Source: Taenia hydatigena (Eukaryota; Platyhelminthes; Cestoda; Cyclophyllidea; Taeniidae). Taken from it: 64,000 nucleotides of DNA. Both the position numbers and the translations under genes were made by a program. The notes beneath the pieces were generated by a model. That model worked only from the letters and a program-made list of their open reading frames with translations, did not search any database and was not told where the DNA came from. Positions 1 to 14,084 of this stretch are shown here, one piece after another. How positions within the stretch are numbered: the first letter of the stretch is position 1; the number at the start of each line of letters is the position of its first letter. The stretch lies in contig JADWOT020000004.1 of NCBI GenBank assembly GCA_036345935.2, forward strand, positions 16,609,423 to 16,673,422. The letters are read 5' to 3'.

Positions 1-725
1 CGGTGCGCCTAGTCTTGCCCGAAAGCCAAATAAGGTACAATCCTGAGGTAGACAATAAATTGTCGTTCTGCAAAAGAGCCTAAAAGCTTCCTACGTAGCC
101 CTAACACCATATAGCCCTGAGAAATTGCAATGTTGGAGGCAAAAGTGTCTGGGAAACCGAAATAAATGGTTAAGCAAGCAATCGAGGCCCTATATAAGAT
201 CTCATTCCTTTTGATCGTCAATCCCGACTATTGCCACATATTTTGTGCTACGAGAATAACACCTACAAACCAGTGGTGCCAGCAATCGAATATGCGTGAA
301 GTTGAAAAGGTATCCGACCACAACGTCGCTGACCCTACTTGGCAATCCCACTAAATCTAGAGTGCCATTCTGTTTGGAAACCGTAATGGAGGAATGGAAA
401 GTGTACAGACCATCTAGTGTATCCATCGCTAGTCTCTAAAATCAGGTCTGAGAGCTGAGATACTTAATAAAGGACGGAGTTTGATATAATTTGGAAGAGT
501 TAAAGTGTTGTGAATATACTTTTTGCCACTTCGTCCTCTATTCGTTGCTGCCCATCCATATCTATCTGCCTGGGTTCCATCCAGCTAGTGGGGAGATGGG
601 AGGGATAGTATATGTTCCAATAACGTTACTGTTTGCAATTTTTCGGTTTTTCAGAGGAATGATGTCATTAGAAATCCAGCTATTTGAAATGTGCTCTATG
701 TTTTGCTGCTTGTTGCGCACTTCAG

Positions 726-3700
726 GAATACGAGGCAACCACACTGCACGTAAAGTGACTTCTTCCGTCTTCTTCCTCTACTTTGCCTGTCTCCTACCTT
801 CCATTGCGTTCGGTGTGCTCAACTACAATAATACTTGCGGAAAGATTGGTACGTTCATTGGTTAACTTGTCTGTTATTAATAGGACCAAACAATGCGAAA
901 TAGTGCTACGTTATCGGCTCGGCAACGCGGCTATTTTTAGCTGATAAGAAGTATTTTTGTTGGCTTATGTGTCAAGAAATCCTTAATGCTGTCAGAGTGC
1001 ATTGAATTCCTTCGAATCCTAGAGTAATAATGAAGTAACGTGGCACACCCCTTAATTGGTATGTCAGTGAATCTACATCCATCAAAAAGTCATGCTCTTC
1101 AGAATTCATAGCTCAAGATGTAATTGGCCTTGCCTATAAGTGCATTTTAATTATTTATTACTTATTGGAGCATTTCAAAGTACAAGCCTGTGACAAGAGG
1201 AGGCCCTGACTCCTCCCCCTCCCCCCCCAAAAAAAAATATATTTGTCTGTGCATGTCCAAGTTTATGGAAATCCTGGCCTGCAGAGTAGTTTACACTCTA
1301 CCAGAGCGTGTTTATTTAAGTCAAAGACTGCCTCTACCATCAGCTCTCTTTCTACTCTTCCACGTTATGGCTATTTTTTACAAAAGAAAGATAAAAGTGG
1401 AACGCCGCACCATTTTCACAGCAGGCGCCGCGTTGCGACAAGCGTAGGGAAGGTTCAAAGTCAACTCTTACCTTGCAGAATAACAAAAGATATTTTTAAG
1501 ACTTGACAATAATTTATGGAACTTGAAGGTAGAGCAATAACTGCCCCTGCTAATTTAACGCACTAAATGACAGACTTGGTTGTGCTTGGAATGAATGCTT
1601 TAGTCGACTGGGACAGTGGAGCGCTTTAACCACAGGCGATTCAGTGGTCCCCACTCATCCCATCTGCAAGCAAAGGCATTTTGAGGCTTTCCTAAATACG
1701 AGTGAGAGCATAGTGCCTGGGGAAACTATCTATTACCGCTACACAGGGGGACTAGGGTGCTACCATAATGCCCCAGAGGTCATTTAACCCAGTCGGATCT
1801 CAATCGCAGAGTCATAAATACCCAAGAAACTGCAACGACTAGTTAAACGACCTATCAAAGCATTAAATAGGCTCTCTGCCCTTACAACCGTCGTTTGTAT
1901 CGCTCCCTCTAATCATCCTCCAGCGGAGTATGCATTGCTGTTGTCCTGAATGGCTTATGGGCTACCGACATGCCCCGAATGCTATATAGCTGGGAGGGAG
2001 TGCAATAGCCGTACCCTTTAGTGCCCATGGGAGCAAGGTAAGAAGCTAAACAATCAAAGCATTGATAAACCTCCTTCTCTTTCAACCATCGCGCCTGTTT
2101 CCCGGTTAAATTTTATGTCTCAAAATACCATGCAACCGTTGCTCCGACAAAGCAGTTTAATTCAATCACTGCTGGACGAAGTAGAAAAATAGGGCATGCT
2201 TTGAAGTTTCGAAAGGAAACTAAGTCAAGCCTTGCCCGAAAATTGATCCAAAGACTTTCTTGGGTAGGATTAGAGGTAAAATGGCTCAAAGAGTGCCAAA
2301 CTACTCAGTGGCGCGTATTTTAAACACCTCGGACTAAAAAGTGATGCTAATTTTTCAGGCGTCTTTCGGATATTGCTGTCGCAAACGATAGGAGGTCTCT
2401 GTTTCGGCCTAACCGGAGGACAGCCCCTAACAGTTCTTCTCACCACTGCACCCATCGCAATCTACGTTAAGCGTAAGTGTCCCGTTCCATCCCACGCATG
2501 GCAAGCAATTGCCCCATCTTTTTCCTTTCAGATCACGTTTAAGGGACAATGAAGTTGTAAATGAACCCGAGAGCATTAGAGAATCCATGCTGTTAAGGTT
2601 GTGCTAAAACAAATATTGTTTTACTGCACCGCTATTCGCCTTTCGAAGGAGCGATTTGTTCACGGGGTAGCTGGTGCTTCAGAAGACACTTGAAAGCAGG
2701 AAAAAAGGATCATGCATCGACATTCCATACAGACGGAGAAGCAATTTAGTTTGTCGCAGATTGAAATCGTTTTGTGCCCGGAAAGGGGAATCATTGCTCC
2801 GTAGCTAGTGCATTTTAATCCCCCTTCAATCAGAGGGACTTGCTACTGATTTGCTTTTCACTTCTTTAAGTAGTATATAGGGAAGTTGCAGGTTAGCAGT
2901 ATTTGCGCCCACTTATCAATTTGCTTCTGTTTCGATGCCACATAGTTTCCGATCCGCATTCTACCCAGGTCCTTGGAATGTGATGGTGAGGGAGGAAGGT
3001 GGGCGTCAAGCTGCTTTACACAATTTTGACATTTGCCTCCAAATATTTTTGGCATTCGGTAAATCTTCCTAGTCTGGTTAAGAGGCGGGCATTAGAGCTC
3101 TTCCCAAAAGTTGACACAGTTACATTAGCATATTTCTGTGATACGCACGTCTACGGCAACTTCTCGACTCCTCTTCCGGCCTGACGCGGTACTTCATTGC
3201 AGAAATCCGGTTTGCTAACAGACCTTTAAAATGCCTTGGTTTGGATAGAAAAGAAGAACTGCTGCATGGTTGACAGAAATGGCATTTGAGAAATGCCCAG
3301 CTGTTTCATTCCCTTTTAAACGCACTTAAGACTATTCATTTCATCTACGGACATTATTTTACTGTTCTTTTCAGTAATCTACACGGTAACAGAATCCTAT
3401 AACTTGGAGTTTTACGCGTTTTTTGGCTGTGTGGGTCTATTCAACGCTGGATTTCTCTTCATCTACGCGGCTCTTGACGCTAGTCGGATAATGCGATGGT
3501 CAACAAGGCAAGTGTGGCGGATTTCGTAAAAATCCTATGTTCTGTCTGGTACCTTTTGAAGACTATGCAAAGAAGGTTAAGCTGAGTGAACTCTTCCTAA
3601 CAAAGTGCTCAGGCACTATGTAGACCGGGATGAAATCGCAGTTCCATCAGCAGTGTACTGCGGAGGAAAAGGTAATAGTCGATCAAACAACGTCCGAACT

Positions 3701-6700
3701 CTACGATATGTGAAAATTGGAGCTGGTATACCAAAAGCGTTAAAAAGGCCTGTTTGACTAGTTAGCTCTGGCGGTGAAACCGAAGCGAAAGAAGAGGGAA
3801 ATTGAAAGTTCTGCGTCGTCTGGCATACAACAGAAGGCAACCAATCTTTAGTAGAACTTCGTTTCTGGTGTCCTCTATGAATAGCAGCCAGCAATACAAA
3901 TGTATAAAGATGACATTTGGAAGGTCACTCGTAAGGCGAGGTGGGTGATGGGACAGAAGGGACCCTGCGAAACTCATTTGTTAGGTGGTCGAAAGGGAGA
4001 GGTGATTAAAGATGGAAGTAGAGATAAAGGCTGAACAATATCATAAAATACGTAAGTTATGCTTTTTGAAAAAAAAACTGCTGTTCATATCCAGAAACCA
4101 CTTTCGGCTTTATTAGCTCTAATCCTCTCTGTAACCACTTAATGTGTCTCAGTCACCTCTCTCGGTCGTTCCCCGCCAATTTTATTATACATAATATTAA
4201 ATCCGCGTGATTTGATGTTCCTGTATCACAACGTCCAGTTTTTATGACCAGTTTCATCTCGCTTTAATCTAATTTCATTCGTTTGCCGGTTTTTGTGCAG
4301 ACCTCGAAGTGGAGTTTAATAGCCCTCTCCTCCTAAAAAAAGTATCTAAGTCGGCACAATTTTCAAAGGTCTTTTAGTTTTCATGTCTGTTTTGATAGTT
4401 CCATTCCATAATACTTGATAAAACGCGTTCAGTAAAATTTTTGCGCCCCAAATGAGATTAGAACTAAACCCATTTATGCAGCGATGTTGCGTGATGCGTT
4501 CGATTTCACTCATGACGGATTTACTCGTTCTTCATAGCACCTTTTTAGGAGCGAAAAAAGCAAGTTTGTTCGCCGCTTTCTACCATTTTGTACCGTCGAA
4601 CGCAGAGTTTGAACTATGAACTCAATACCAATGGAAATTTTAGGCGCGTACACACTTGACACACATAACTGAAAATTTTTACGCAAACGGAGCCTAATTT
4701 TATCAGGAGTGCATAGGTTTAGGACCTAGATAAAATGTTTCGAATTCCAGAAGAAACCGACTTAACATATTCCCTAAAACTGGTGCAAAATCAATTAGAA
4801 ACACCAGTTTCCAAATGTTAGTTTTTGACAGTGTGTAAGACCTCAAACCTTCCTTATTATTAATGGTTTCCACTTTATAAATGGATTTTTAATGCTAATC
4901 CTACTAAAAGAGGGCGAATTAGATTCGGTAATTTTCACGTCGCGGTCTTTATCTAAATTGAATATCCTCCTATTGTCCTCGTGATTAAAGATTGCCAATT
5001 TAAATGTTATTTCGTTGTCTCAGTTGATGGAGCGGCTGCCATGGGCGTGGGTGGTTGTTCAGACGTCAGATTGATATCTATTGACAGTAATGTCCGTTTG
5101 ACAACAGAGCGAGACAATGTAGATGGTTGTTTCCGCCAAAACGGGAGCTGTAACTTACTAACTTACAGGGCAAATTTAAAAGCCTCGGTAGGTGTTTTAC
5201 CGCCGTTTGAAAAAACGTGTATTAGAGGAAACACGGTATATTGTCTTCCACCTCTTGCCGTCTTATCTTCTAACCCTCAGTATTTGGCAGTGAAACAATA
5301 TTCTTCACATTTTCAATTTTACTTGCTCTATTTAAGCGGTCTAATGGAGAAATAAGGCTAACGGAATGCACTAAATCCTGACTGAATTGTAAATTAATGG
5401 TGCAGAAATTTTAAGCAAGGTATTTGTTGAGGGTTGAGTGGATATGAAAAACCCTGTAATTCCTTCTCTGCCCTACATGCATTCACTCACTCCCTTATCC
5501 ATTACCCTCACTTCCAAATGTAGGTCTGCATCAGCAATAAAAACCTGAAATTCGGATAATTCATGTTTGTATAACTTATAATTATAAAATGCGAGTTAGT
5601 TATCATACATTAATTTTCTTGAGGCAGTTTTATGGGGCGGTTATGACGATTCCATTTTATTGCGATCCAGCAAACTCGATTATTCATGCATCAGAAACCG
5701 CCATGGGCGACCTCATGGAATACCGAGCATGACTGGAATCCACCTTTATTGTTTTCATCAAATTCATAAATCAGGTATCTATGAAGCGACAGTAATATAT
5801 AAGCTTCATTGTTCACCTAAATGCCTTTTACTCACTCGTTTCTTTCCAGATCAACGGAAGAGATATTCGCCATGTTTGTCTCAATCGCTTTTCTTGTTGA
5901 AGCCTACCGGGATGCCGCGAGGGGTAAGGCGGAGTCTAATTACTGACTGAGAAATATGCGTTCCCCACTGGCCTATGACTGGCGTTATGCACACAAAGAA
6001 CGGAATTTACGCACACGAACACACACTTATCTGACGTGCAAAGTACTGACAACGCGTAGCTGCTGTTCGCGTGTTTGTGCCTAATTTTGCACTAGAGAAG
6101 GAAGTTTTGCCATCAAGGCTAGAAGACGCAGTAGTTACGCTTTTTCTATCTTAGTAAATAGGCTGGTGTGTCTGCGTTGGTGCTCGTACTTGTGTGTGTG
6201 TGTGTGTGTGTCTGTGTATGTGCATATGTAAACACATACCAAATCTCCAGGATTTAAGAATAGTCAACGCAAATGTCACCTGCTAGCTGTGGGGCAAAAT
6301 AAATAGTAAAGTTCAGACTCAAGACTACCACCAGGGCTTTTTAACTAACCTTACTGTTTACCTTTTAACTCATAGTGACCTCAAGCTCTCTTTCACCTCA
6401 TTTCGACTATAGCAGTCACAATTTTCCTTCTTTTAAGGTGCTTACTAATATCCCTTAATTGTTGCATTATTTTAAAGGAGTAAAGGAAGGAGTTACCCAG
6501 ATAAAAGGTTTTTAGGCGACACTCTACCTCTCAAAGCCATTGTGAAGGATCGCACATCAGCGGAACTGGGTGGTTCCTCTGCTGCCACCGTTTAGTTTGG
6601 ACAACACTGCGACCTGCCACTTGGAGGTTGTAAAAACTGCCCGTATTTTTGCCAGTGTGTTGAAAGAATCGTAAAAAAGACTAATAGCAGAGCAGTAACA

Positions 6701-9700
6701 GGCATGTTTGTAAAAGGCAGCCCCGGCAATTGGTATGCCGACAACTCGGGTTCCCAGAAATTACTTTAATTATTGTCGTTAGCGATGGTCTTTAGCACCG
6801 AAAGCCGCCTTAGAGATATGTGTGTGCCAAAAATATGGCTTCGACATAATCACAAATCACGGGGATGCATCGAAGTGTTGAACTTTTCTAGCTAGTCGCT
6901 CCTTCAGTAGAGGCATTCAAGAGGCGATGCTTTTGTTATTTCGCTGCTTTAAGACGTCTTGGAAAGTAACTCAGGCAGCACATTTCAGCGAGGAAATTGA
7001 TAGATCCTTGAGCTCAGTAGCATTCGTGTTTTTCTCAACTAGAATTCAGGACGTATTACTTTGACTGCATCTCCGCTGAGCAGTGCCGGAGTGCCTCAGT
7101 GACCGGCGCTGCAGTAGACAATGCCAACATAACCTTGCTCAACCTCCAATCAGCACTTGGCACCACTCCCACCACCCTTGTGAGCAGCCTCAACGATAGT
7201 CGAAACGCCACCAAGGTATTGGGCGTGTGTAAACCCGAGGTTGCCATACTATACCTCCTCCTGCTCGCCTGCACCTACTGGATATGCATTTCCATGCTCA
7301 ACTTTACTAAAACGTAAGTGCAAAGGAAGGCGTAGCCATCCAATCCGGCTTCCCACTTCCTACTACCGCGCCTCAATGTCAATTGAATCTAGTAAACTAA
7401 ATTACTGTCCATCCGCCTTGTCAACCACCATGAAGTGGGTTGCAATGGCACAGAAGCTGGTAGCTTGACAAAGGTGTGGAGACAAAGCGCTCTAGAGAGA
7501 ATTGCATCCAAAATGTGACTGTGGTGATTAATCACGCACAGTTTGATGCGGTGGTGCACCTTGATCTGGGAGATCCGCCACCCTTGATAACTGCGAGGCG
7601 CGCTCTGCTATCAGTCAGGGTGGGGTAAATGGAAGTGGACCTGTCAGTGTTTGGCGTTATTGATGGGACAACACTTAGCGTTGATCTCAAGTGGTGCAGA
7701 CTACTAGATGAATGGGCGCCATCCATAGGTCGTGCGTTAGCAAGAGATGACTGGCGATGATCTGAAAAGCCTATTACTTGGTGGTTTGCTTCTTTTGCGT
7801 GCTTTATAAAACATGCCGTGAAGACCAGGCTATTTACTGAGTTCTAGTTTCAGCAATGAGGCTGAACCATATGGAGTCTTTGGCGTGGAATTTTTTGCTA
7901 GACACTCGAATGCCCACAGCACTTTAGCGTTTCTCTAATAGAAGCGTGTTGGGTTGAGTCGAGTACCTCTACCCATGTTGTAATTTAAGCAATATTCCAT
8001 TAAGTTTCCCCAAAACAGACGCCATACTTCATTTTAAGAATTAAAACTAACTTATTTATTGCCGCCCTGATACCTACTATGTCTGGCCAGCTGCATTTGC
8101 AGATTTCTAAGGCTTTGCATTACTGCTTAAAAACTGCAATAAAATCGCAGCTTTTCTGCAACCAGTAGAAGTAAATAACAACCTGCTGGATTGTTGTTGC
8201 AGGCCCTTCCTGACGGAAACAAAGAGGGAACTGATTCATGACTTTGCCTTGCCTTCCGCCGTACTTGTGATGTCTTTCGTAGGCTCCTACTTGTTCAGGG
8301 AAGTTAAACGTAAGCACGCTACCATTTTTGCATGATAAAAGCCCCTAGGCTCTGGTTAAGCATGCCCTCCAAAGTATGCAAGCTGTCAAGTGTTTTTGAT
8401 TTGCCCGGTCGAGCTTGCGTAAACCAGAATGTCCTTCCACGGCGTATTTGATCTATTCTACGCAAGCGGATGCAAAAAAAGAATTATTAGAAAGTTACTA
8501 AAGTGGATTTGACTTTTAACTATCAATGCATCATTTTTTGCTTTGTCTTTGAATGTAGCATGTGCTTGTTCATACATAAATGATGCTACCACCTGTTTGT
8601 TTGAGGACGTTTTGAAGCTTAAATGTCAGAAGGTGTGGTTATGCAAAATAAGGCCCTGTGTCCATCGGTTTGAGTAGAAGATTAACGATCAATGAAAAAG
8701 TTCAAGTTATGGCACAATTTTTTCACAGTACCACAGAAAACATCGTCTGCGAGAATGCACAAATCCATTAATCATCGTTGCCTGCCGAGTCACAGTGCCG
8801 CCTCAACCGCTCGTTGACTAAGTAGATGCCGATTAGCAATTTTATGCTTTCAGGCGTACGAGCTTGTTTTAGACGAAACTGCAACTCTCTTTTGGCCTTA
8901 AATGCATTCTAAGGCGTAGGAGACTAGAAGAAGTATGATTAATGTAAAGGAGCGGGGGAAAACCAAAAGACTGTAAACCGAACAGGGTCGTAGACTACGT
9001 TAGTATATTGCAACTCTACTTCACCCATCAAAGCTTTTAATAGCCCTAAATCAGTTTACATTTGCCTTGCCTTCACAGTAGAGCCTTACAGTGTGGACAT
9101 GGACACCTTTGAGTGGAAATTGATCGACTTCCGCACTCTCAGTTGGTTGAACATTCTTGGCGCTATGGGGCTCTCCTTCCCTCTCTCTCTCCTCTTTTTC
9201 ATGGAACAAAACATTGCCAGTGTCATCGTCAACTCACCCTCTAACAAGTAAATTCACGCCTGAGGTTATAGTCAAGCCAGTACTTCGTGCCCAAAACCTA
9301 CATGCTACTACCATTGCCATCCCTACTGATACCAACTATCGACCCGCATGTCATGCCTGTGTTGGTCCAGTCCAGACACCATTAATCAACCTGTTGGGAA
9401 CCAGTGGTAACGCATACCGCTGTACAGTGGCGTGTGATGATACAAGGAGTATCACTTGAACGAGGACATGAACAATGCGCCCGTGGATATCCACATATGC
9501 ATAGCATGCGAGTCACAGTTCTAACGATGACGAGACGGGCAATCAGTAGGAGCAGGAGTCTTGGACATACCGTGTATGCCTATCTGGCTGCGATCGTAAA
9601 AGCCCACGTCCCAGGCAAAGTTTCCTGTTGATATAGAATTGGTGCATGGGTCTGGACTCCTGATCATGAAATGGGGTAGAAGGAGATTTCTCGCCCAAGG

Positions 9701-12700
9701 TCGGTGAACACGACTACTCGCAAACATGCGAACTCGATAGGTTAGAATGTTTTAGGCGCCTAAGCAACAATTAGCCTGCCTTCGGATGGCTCTTAGATGC
9801 GGACACACACGTCTACGCTAAAGCTTGCCACATGTTAATCAAGAGCCGGGATGATCGAATAGCTGTAGCAACGAAGGTCGACGCGAAAAAAGGTGCTTGC
9901 ATTCTTGGGCCACTAGTTCGACTCTGAACCCTCTTTACGCTTCTCCCGTCCCTTTTTGTTTTTAATGACGTATTTAACGTATTTACGCCTAGAACCTCAA
10001 TATTATTAGCTTTAGGTTTATAGAAGATGGTTGCAAGATTTTTTTATGAAATAGCTCGTCTCAGTTCCTCCTCTCCCTTACCTTAAAGACTGAAGAAAGG
10101 AACGAGCTACCACTGGGACCTCTTCGTGGTGGGAGTGATCAACACCCTGCTCTCCCTCTTCGGTCTGCCTTGGGTGCACGGCGCTTTGCCACAATCACCT
10201 ATGCACGTCCGCTCCCTTGCCGACATGGAGGAGCGAATTACCGTTGGCAACAATGTGCAGCAAATGTAATTCTTGACTACTTACTACTTGACACATTCTA
10301 GGGAAACTATTTGACATTAATTGATCGGTGCAGCAACCTCTCTAGGGGTCGCTCCCTATTGCCCACAGCGTTAGCTGAACTTGGTAAGTTAATTAGTGGC
10401 CGTCTGCTTTTTGAATCGCTTTGAAGTGACGGAGGTGTGGCGACAAAACATCCTGCCGGGATGTACGTCCAAAATGCGACTGCGGTGATTAGTCACGCAA
10501 AGTTCGATGCGATGCTGCATCGCATGCTGGGAGATCCGACACCCTCGATCGCGGCGCAGCACGTCTTGCTATGGACTAGAGGGTAGCGTGAATGGAGAGG
10601 ATCCTGTCAAGGACCATTTCCTCTGACGTTTGGCGTGATTAATGAGGCAAATCGTTTTGCCTACATCAAGTGGTTGGGCAAGGTCGTGGTGAAGACCACG
10701 GCATGATGAATGGCAATAAACTGCAAAGACCATTAATCGCTACTTCACTTTTGACTGAACGACTGACTTATGGTGAGGATATGAGCCAATGATTAAGGCC
10801 CTAAAAAGGTTTTATAGGCGCTAAAAGCCATAGGAGTTGACGCAGTTGCATTAACTCAAGCACTTCCAATTCCTGGTGGTGAATACATAGGCGTGACGCA
10901 AGCGGTTAAGAGACGGCCAGCGCTCTTGGAGAGTGCGAGAATATCTAATTGGTGGACAAAAGACTGCAGGCCTGCGACGAAGAGCGTGTCGGAAGGATGG
11001 ATACGGGATGATTGGTCGGGTTGGATGGATGAGGTCATGTGGATCGATGGATGGATACGAAGTGGACGGGTAGATGAATAAATGGACGGATGGTTTGTGA
11101 GAGAATGATGGGAATTGCATACGTTTCGTGGAACCAAAAGAAAGTTAAACAAGATGTCAAAGTGGAGAAAAATTATCTGTTTCCCCGCTTTTTTGCGTGC
11201 AAGGTGTCTCTTCTTCAAGACAACAATGAAAGTCCAATGACCATTCCTTCTATTATTAGAGAGACAGTGAGTGATGAACCATGTGAGCACCATCGTGATG
11301 AGCTAGTTAGAGGGTCGACATGCCTCTGCGGTGGTGAGTGAAAAATGCAGGGAGGCTGAAGGCCTTCCACAGCCCACACTAATGAGGTTCTATCACAGAA
11401 CCGAGTCATCTGACTCATGCCCTTGTCGCTGACAGGTCTCACAAGCCAGCTCAAAGAAGGCCCTCTTTCACAGCATTCGTCGTTTTCGTCTCAATTTTTC
11501 ACCTCTTGTTCATCATACCACTTTTCTCTTCTTGTTTTGCCATTTTGATGCGACAAATGGAAACCATCACTCTATTATTGCCCAATGATAAGGCTACAAA
11601 TGGCGCTGAATTGATTGACTCTAGATGGCTCCATTATATGAGCATAGCAAGTTCTTTATTGCCTTTCAAGGGAAAGAAAGTAGAAAAGTGCTTTGCTGAA
11701 GGTTTTGTGAGATCGTTTTTCCCCCTTAGAATGTGGAGTTAGGTTTTTGTCTTTCCTGTGTGTGTAGCATAATTTTCCTCTCCCCACATTCTAGAGTGGC
11801 TCGAGTCCGTGAAACTCGTATCACGGCCATACTGGCGCACATTGGAATTGGCTTGTCTATCCTTATGTTGCCAATCCCTCTCACCTACATCCCACGTCCG
11901 GTGCTGGCTGGGCTGTTCGTCTACATGGCTGTCACCTCTGTCAGTGACAACCAGCTGTGGGAGCGAATCCAGTTGGTATTTATCGAACAGGTAGGTACTT
12001 TCCGCTACCGGATCTACGATTTGATACCCTTACTTGGTATACAGTGCATAAATCTCGGTATCAATTGTTGCACTGCTAGCGGATTCGCGTGCGCTGGACC
12101 AATTCGTTCAGAGGCGTTGTTGTCGTTCGAGTTTTAGTTGTTATTGTTGTGCTTAAGGTGAGAATCAAGGATCGTCAGTGTATGATCAAATTTAGCCCTG
12201 TCGATCAGATGCGTGGGTGGCATGAGACATACTTCCACGTCACCGGTGCCTGGGACTGGTCCTGTGAGACTGACAAGGCCCACACAGTCAACAAAATAGC
12301 GGGCAGAGGGTTTGTGATCTTCCTCACGATGCTTGAAAGGCAGACCGTCATCAAGACCACCGTAGTGGCTAGAATTTCCACACTATGAATTGGGAAGTGG
12401 TGCTTCTGGTCTTCCAGGAACAATTATCAATCCATAGGAATTCCGTCAAGTCTTTATCTAGTCAGTTGCAATGGGACTTGTGTTGATTGACGCCTTTCAC
12501 CTCTACACTAGTGGCTCTAGAATACCACCCATATATATTACGGCACTGTCATTCAAAATGAAGATTTTTTGCTGACACTTGGTTCTATCTTGTGATTTTA
12601 TAACAGGAAAAAGATTTTGACCTACCCGGGTGTATTAATCAAGTCAGATTTATCCACGACTTTGCTGCCACTTTTGACGACTTGAAATCTGACGCGCTGA

Positions 12701-13381
12701 TTGACTAAAATCGGCGGTGAAAAGACAGGGGCTTTTTTGGACAAAAGTTAGGCTTCAGTGAACTATTGTCTGCTCAAATTATTACTGGATAGGCATCCAG
12801 TTAGAGGAGCTTAGAGCCTCCGTCGGGTATCTCTTATTGACGTCTGCCGAACCGCTGTGGGGTGGCTCTCCATCGTGGTGGATGTGGAGCGGGCTGAGAA
12901 ACTAGGGTCGTGAACAGGTCCGTAAATATTTAGCTCGTTAGAGAGGCGTTCAAAGCATCAAATTACTTTGCCATTTAGCTTGTTTGGTTTTCCATATAGC
13001 ATTAAATCTTTCTTGACCTTTCCAGTCGGCCTATCCGCCTTCGCATTACATTCGCCGAGTGCCACAACGAAGAATGCATCTCTTCACCGGCCTCCAACTA
13101 CTCCAATTGGCCGTACTTTGCAGTTGCGGTTTTGCTGAGGTGCCCTTCATCAAAATGGTCTTCCCCATTCTCCTGTTCCTCCAAATCCTTGTTCGGTAAG
13201 CACTTTAGATGTCCAGATTTGGAGTCAACTACACTCCTCCGCCATTATCGAAGGAGTTCCATAGGAGGGAACACTCCTATAAGGTCTAGACATTAGTCAG
13301 TCCTCCTTTGACCACCGTTATTCTGCCTTTTTCTCCCCGAGATTCGACTACCTGGAGAGTCTCCTCCCTGACATCTTCTAA
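726..13381 (+). CDS. SLC4A11: SLC4A11-like membrane transporter, 5'-partial (multi-exon)
   Basis: Integral membrane transporter of the SLC4 (bicarbonate transporter) superfamily. SLC4A11 proteins move H+/OH-, are affected by ammonia and water, and act at plasma or inner mitochondrial membranes. Exons with matching phases: 726-848, 2359-2472, 3375-3507, 5850-5923, 7043-7313, 8203-8309, 9079-9247, 10089-10265, 11795-11990, 13026-13195 and 13342-13381 (stop TAA 13379-13381). Telling peptides are [95 protein letters not shown] and [13 protein letters not shown]. The LLTTAP, STEEI and YHWDL signatures and the RRVPQR loop fit the SLC4A11 branch better than the AE or NBC branches. The cytoplasmic N-terminal domain exons must lie left of the window, so the gene is cut by the edge. 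The extracellular loop exon (7043-7313) is poorly conserved and carries several N-X-S/T sites. The acceptors at 7043 and 13342 are the least certain. Introns reach 3.4 kb and hold repeats. Confidence 0.9.
3508..3513 (+). other. GC-AG intron donor in SLC4A11-like gene
   Basis: The exon ending at 3507 is followed by GCAAGT instead of GTAAGT. The exon context (caacaag|gcaagt) is otherwise an ideal donor, as is typical of the known GC-AG class. The reading frame (tca aca ag + a tca) joins perfectly to the exon at 5850, restoring the family's R-S-T-E-E-I motif. Confidence 0.8.
6190..6210. repeat. (TG)n microsatellite
   Basis: A run of about ten TG dinucleotides followed by an interrupted tctgtgtatgtgc tract. 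It lies in the long intron between the exons at 5850-5923 and 7043-7313 of the SLC4A11-like gene. Confidence 0.9.
7461..7735. repeat. Diverged intronic dispersed repeat, copy 1
   Basis: This resembles 10429-10705 along about 270 bp. Shared blocks include tccaaaatg.gact, tggtgatta.tcacgca, ctgggagatccg and atcaagtggt-like ends. It lies in an intron of the SLC4A11-like gene. No intact open frame or obvious terminal repeats were seen. The repeat class is unknown; an old SINE or fragmentary transposon is possible. Confidence 0.6.
10429..10705. repeat. Diverged intronic dispersed repeat, copy 2
   Basis: Second copy of the family at 7461-7735, in the same orientation, in the intron after exon 10089-10265. 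Colinear blocks are interrupted by small indels, so this is an old relationship and not a recent duplication. Confidence 0.6.
10990..11095. repeat. Degenerate GGAT/GATG-rich simple repeat
   Basis: Repeated but imperfect ggatggat, gatgg and ggacgg words run over about 100 bp in an intron of the SLC4A11-like gene. The array is impure, so it is an old, decayed satellite. The small open frames across it on both strands are by-products of the simple repeat. Confidence 0.6.
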
Positions 13382-14084
13382 ATTGCATTAATCGTTGATT
13401 TTTTTACTACCACCTCCGTCCCTTTGCCATGAAAAAGAGGTTTACAGGGAATGGATGCGCCTAAAAGGCTACTTCCTCCTTTTTTCGAAGTGCCCGTGTT
13501 GGCTATTACTGACCGGGTTGCAGGTTGAATCACCAAGACGTAGGCAAGTCACCTCCAGCGGCCATTGTTTCAGGCAGCGAACCATCGCGCTGTTATTACA
13601 TCATTCGATGCATATTAGACGTTGCCTGAATTACGCTATTAGATAGCTTTCCCCCACTTTACAATTTATTCAGCCATCCAAAGCGTTGCAAGGTCCTTCC
13701 TGAAGTCAAAAGACGGATTTAGAGTAGAAGGAAATGCATCACTGATGCGTAGAAGGGCTGAGGAACTACTGGAATAGTCCGGAGGCCATAATGCCCAGGG
13801 GAACCACAATGTCGAAGTCTTAATTTCCCCAAAACCGAAAATGGGATTTAAATAAACAAACAAAGTATACATGGCCGCCTTCTCTCCTTTTGAATATTCC
13901 GCCTGGTCATCACAACTTAATCGGAGTGTTCCAAGAGGCACCCACGTCCCCTCTTGGAAATTCCGCTCGACCTGGCCATCTCATTTGCTTATCGTTAGCA
14001 CAAGAACTTCGGCCTAATAGTAAATTCATTTCTTAAATGACCGAGTTTAATATGATTTCGTGGGGATCCGACTTCGTGCCCATC

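Noticed and set aside
726..13381. Classification as a classical anion exchanger or Na-bicarbonate cotransporter
   Set aside because: Signature segments ([29 protein letters not shown]) fit the SLC4A11 branch better than the AE or NBC branches.
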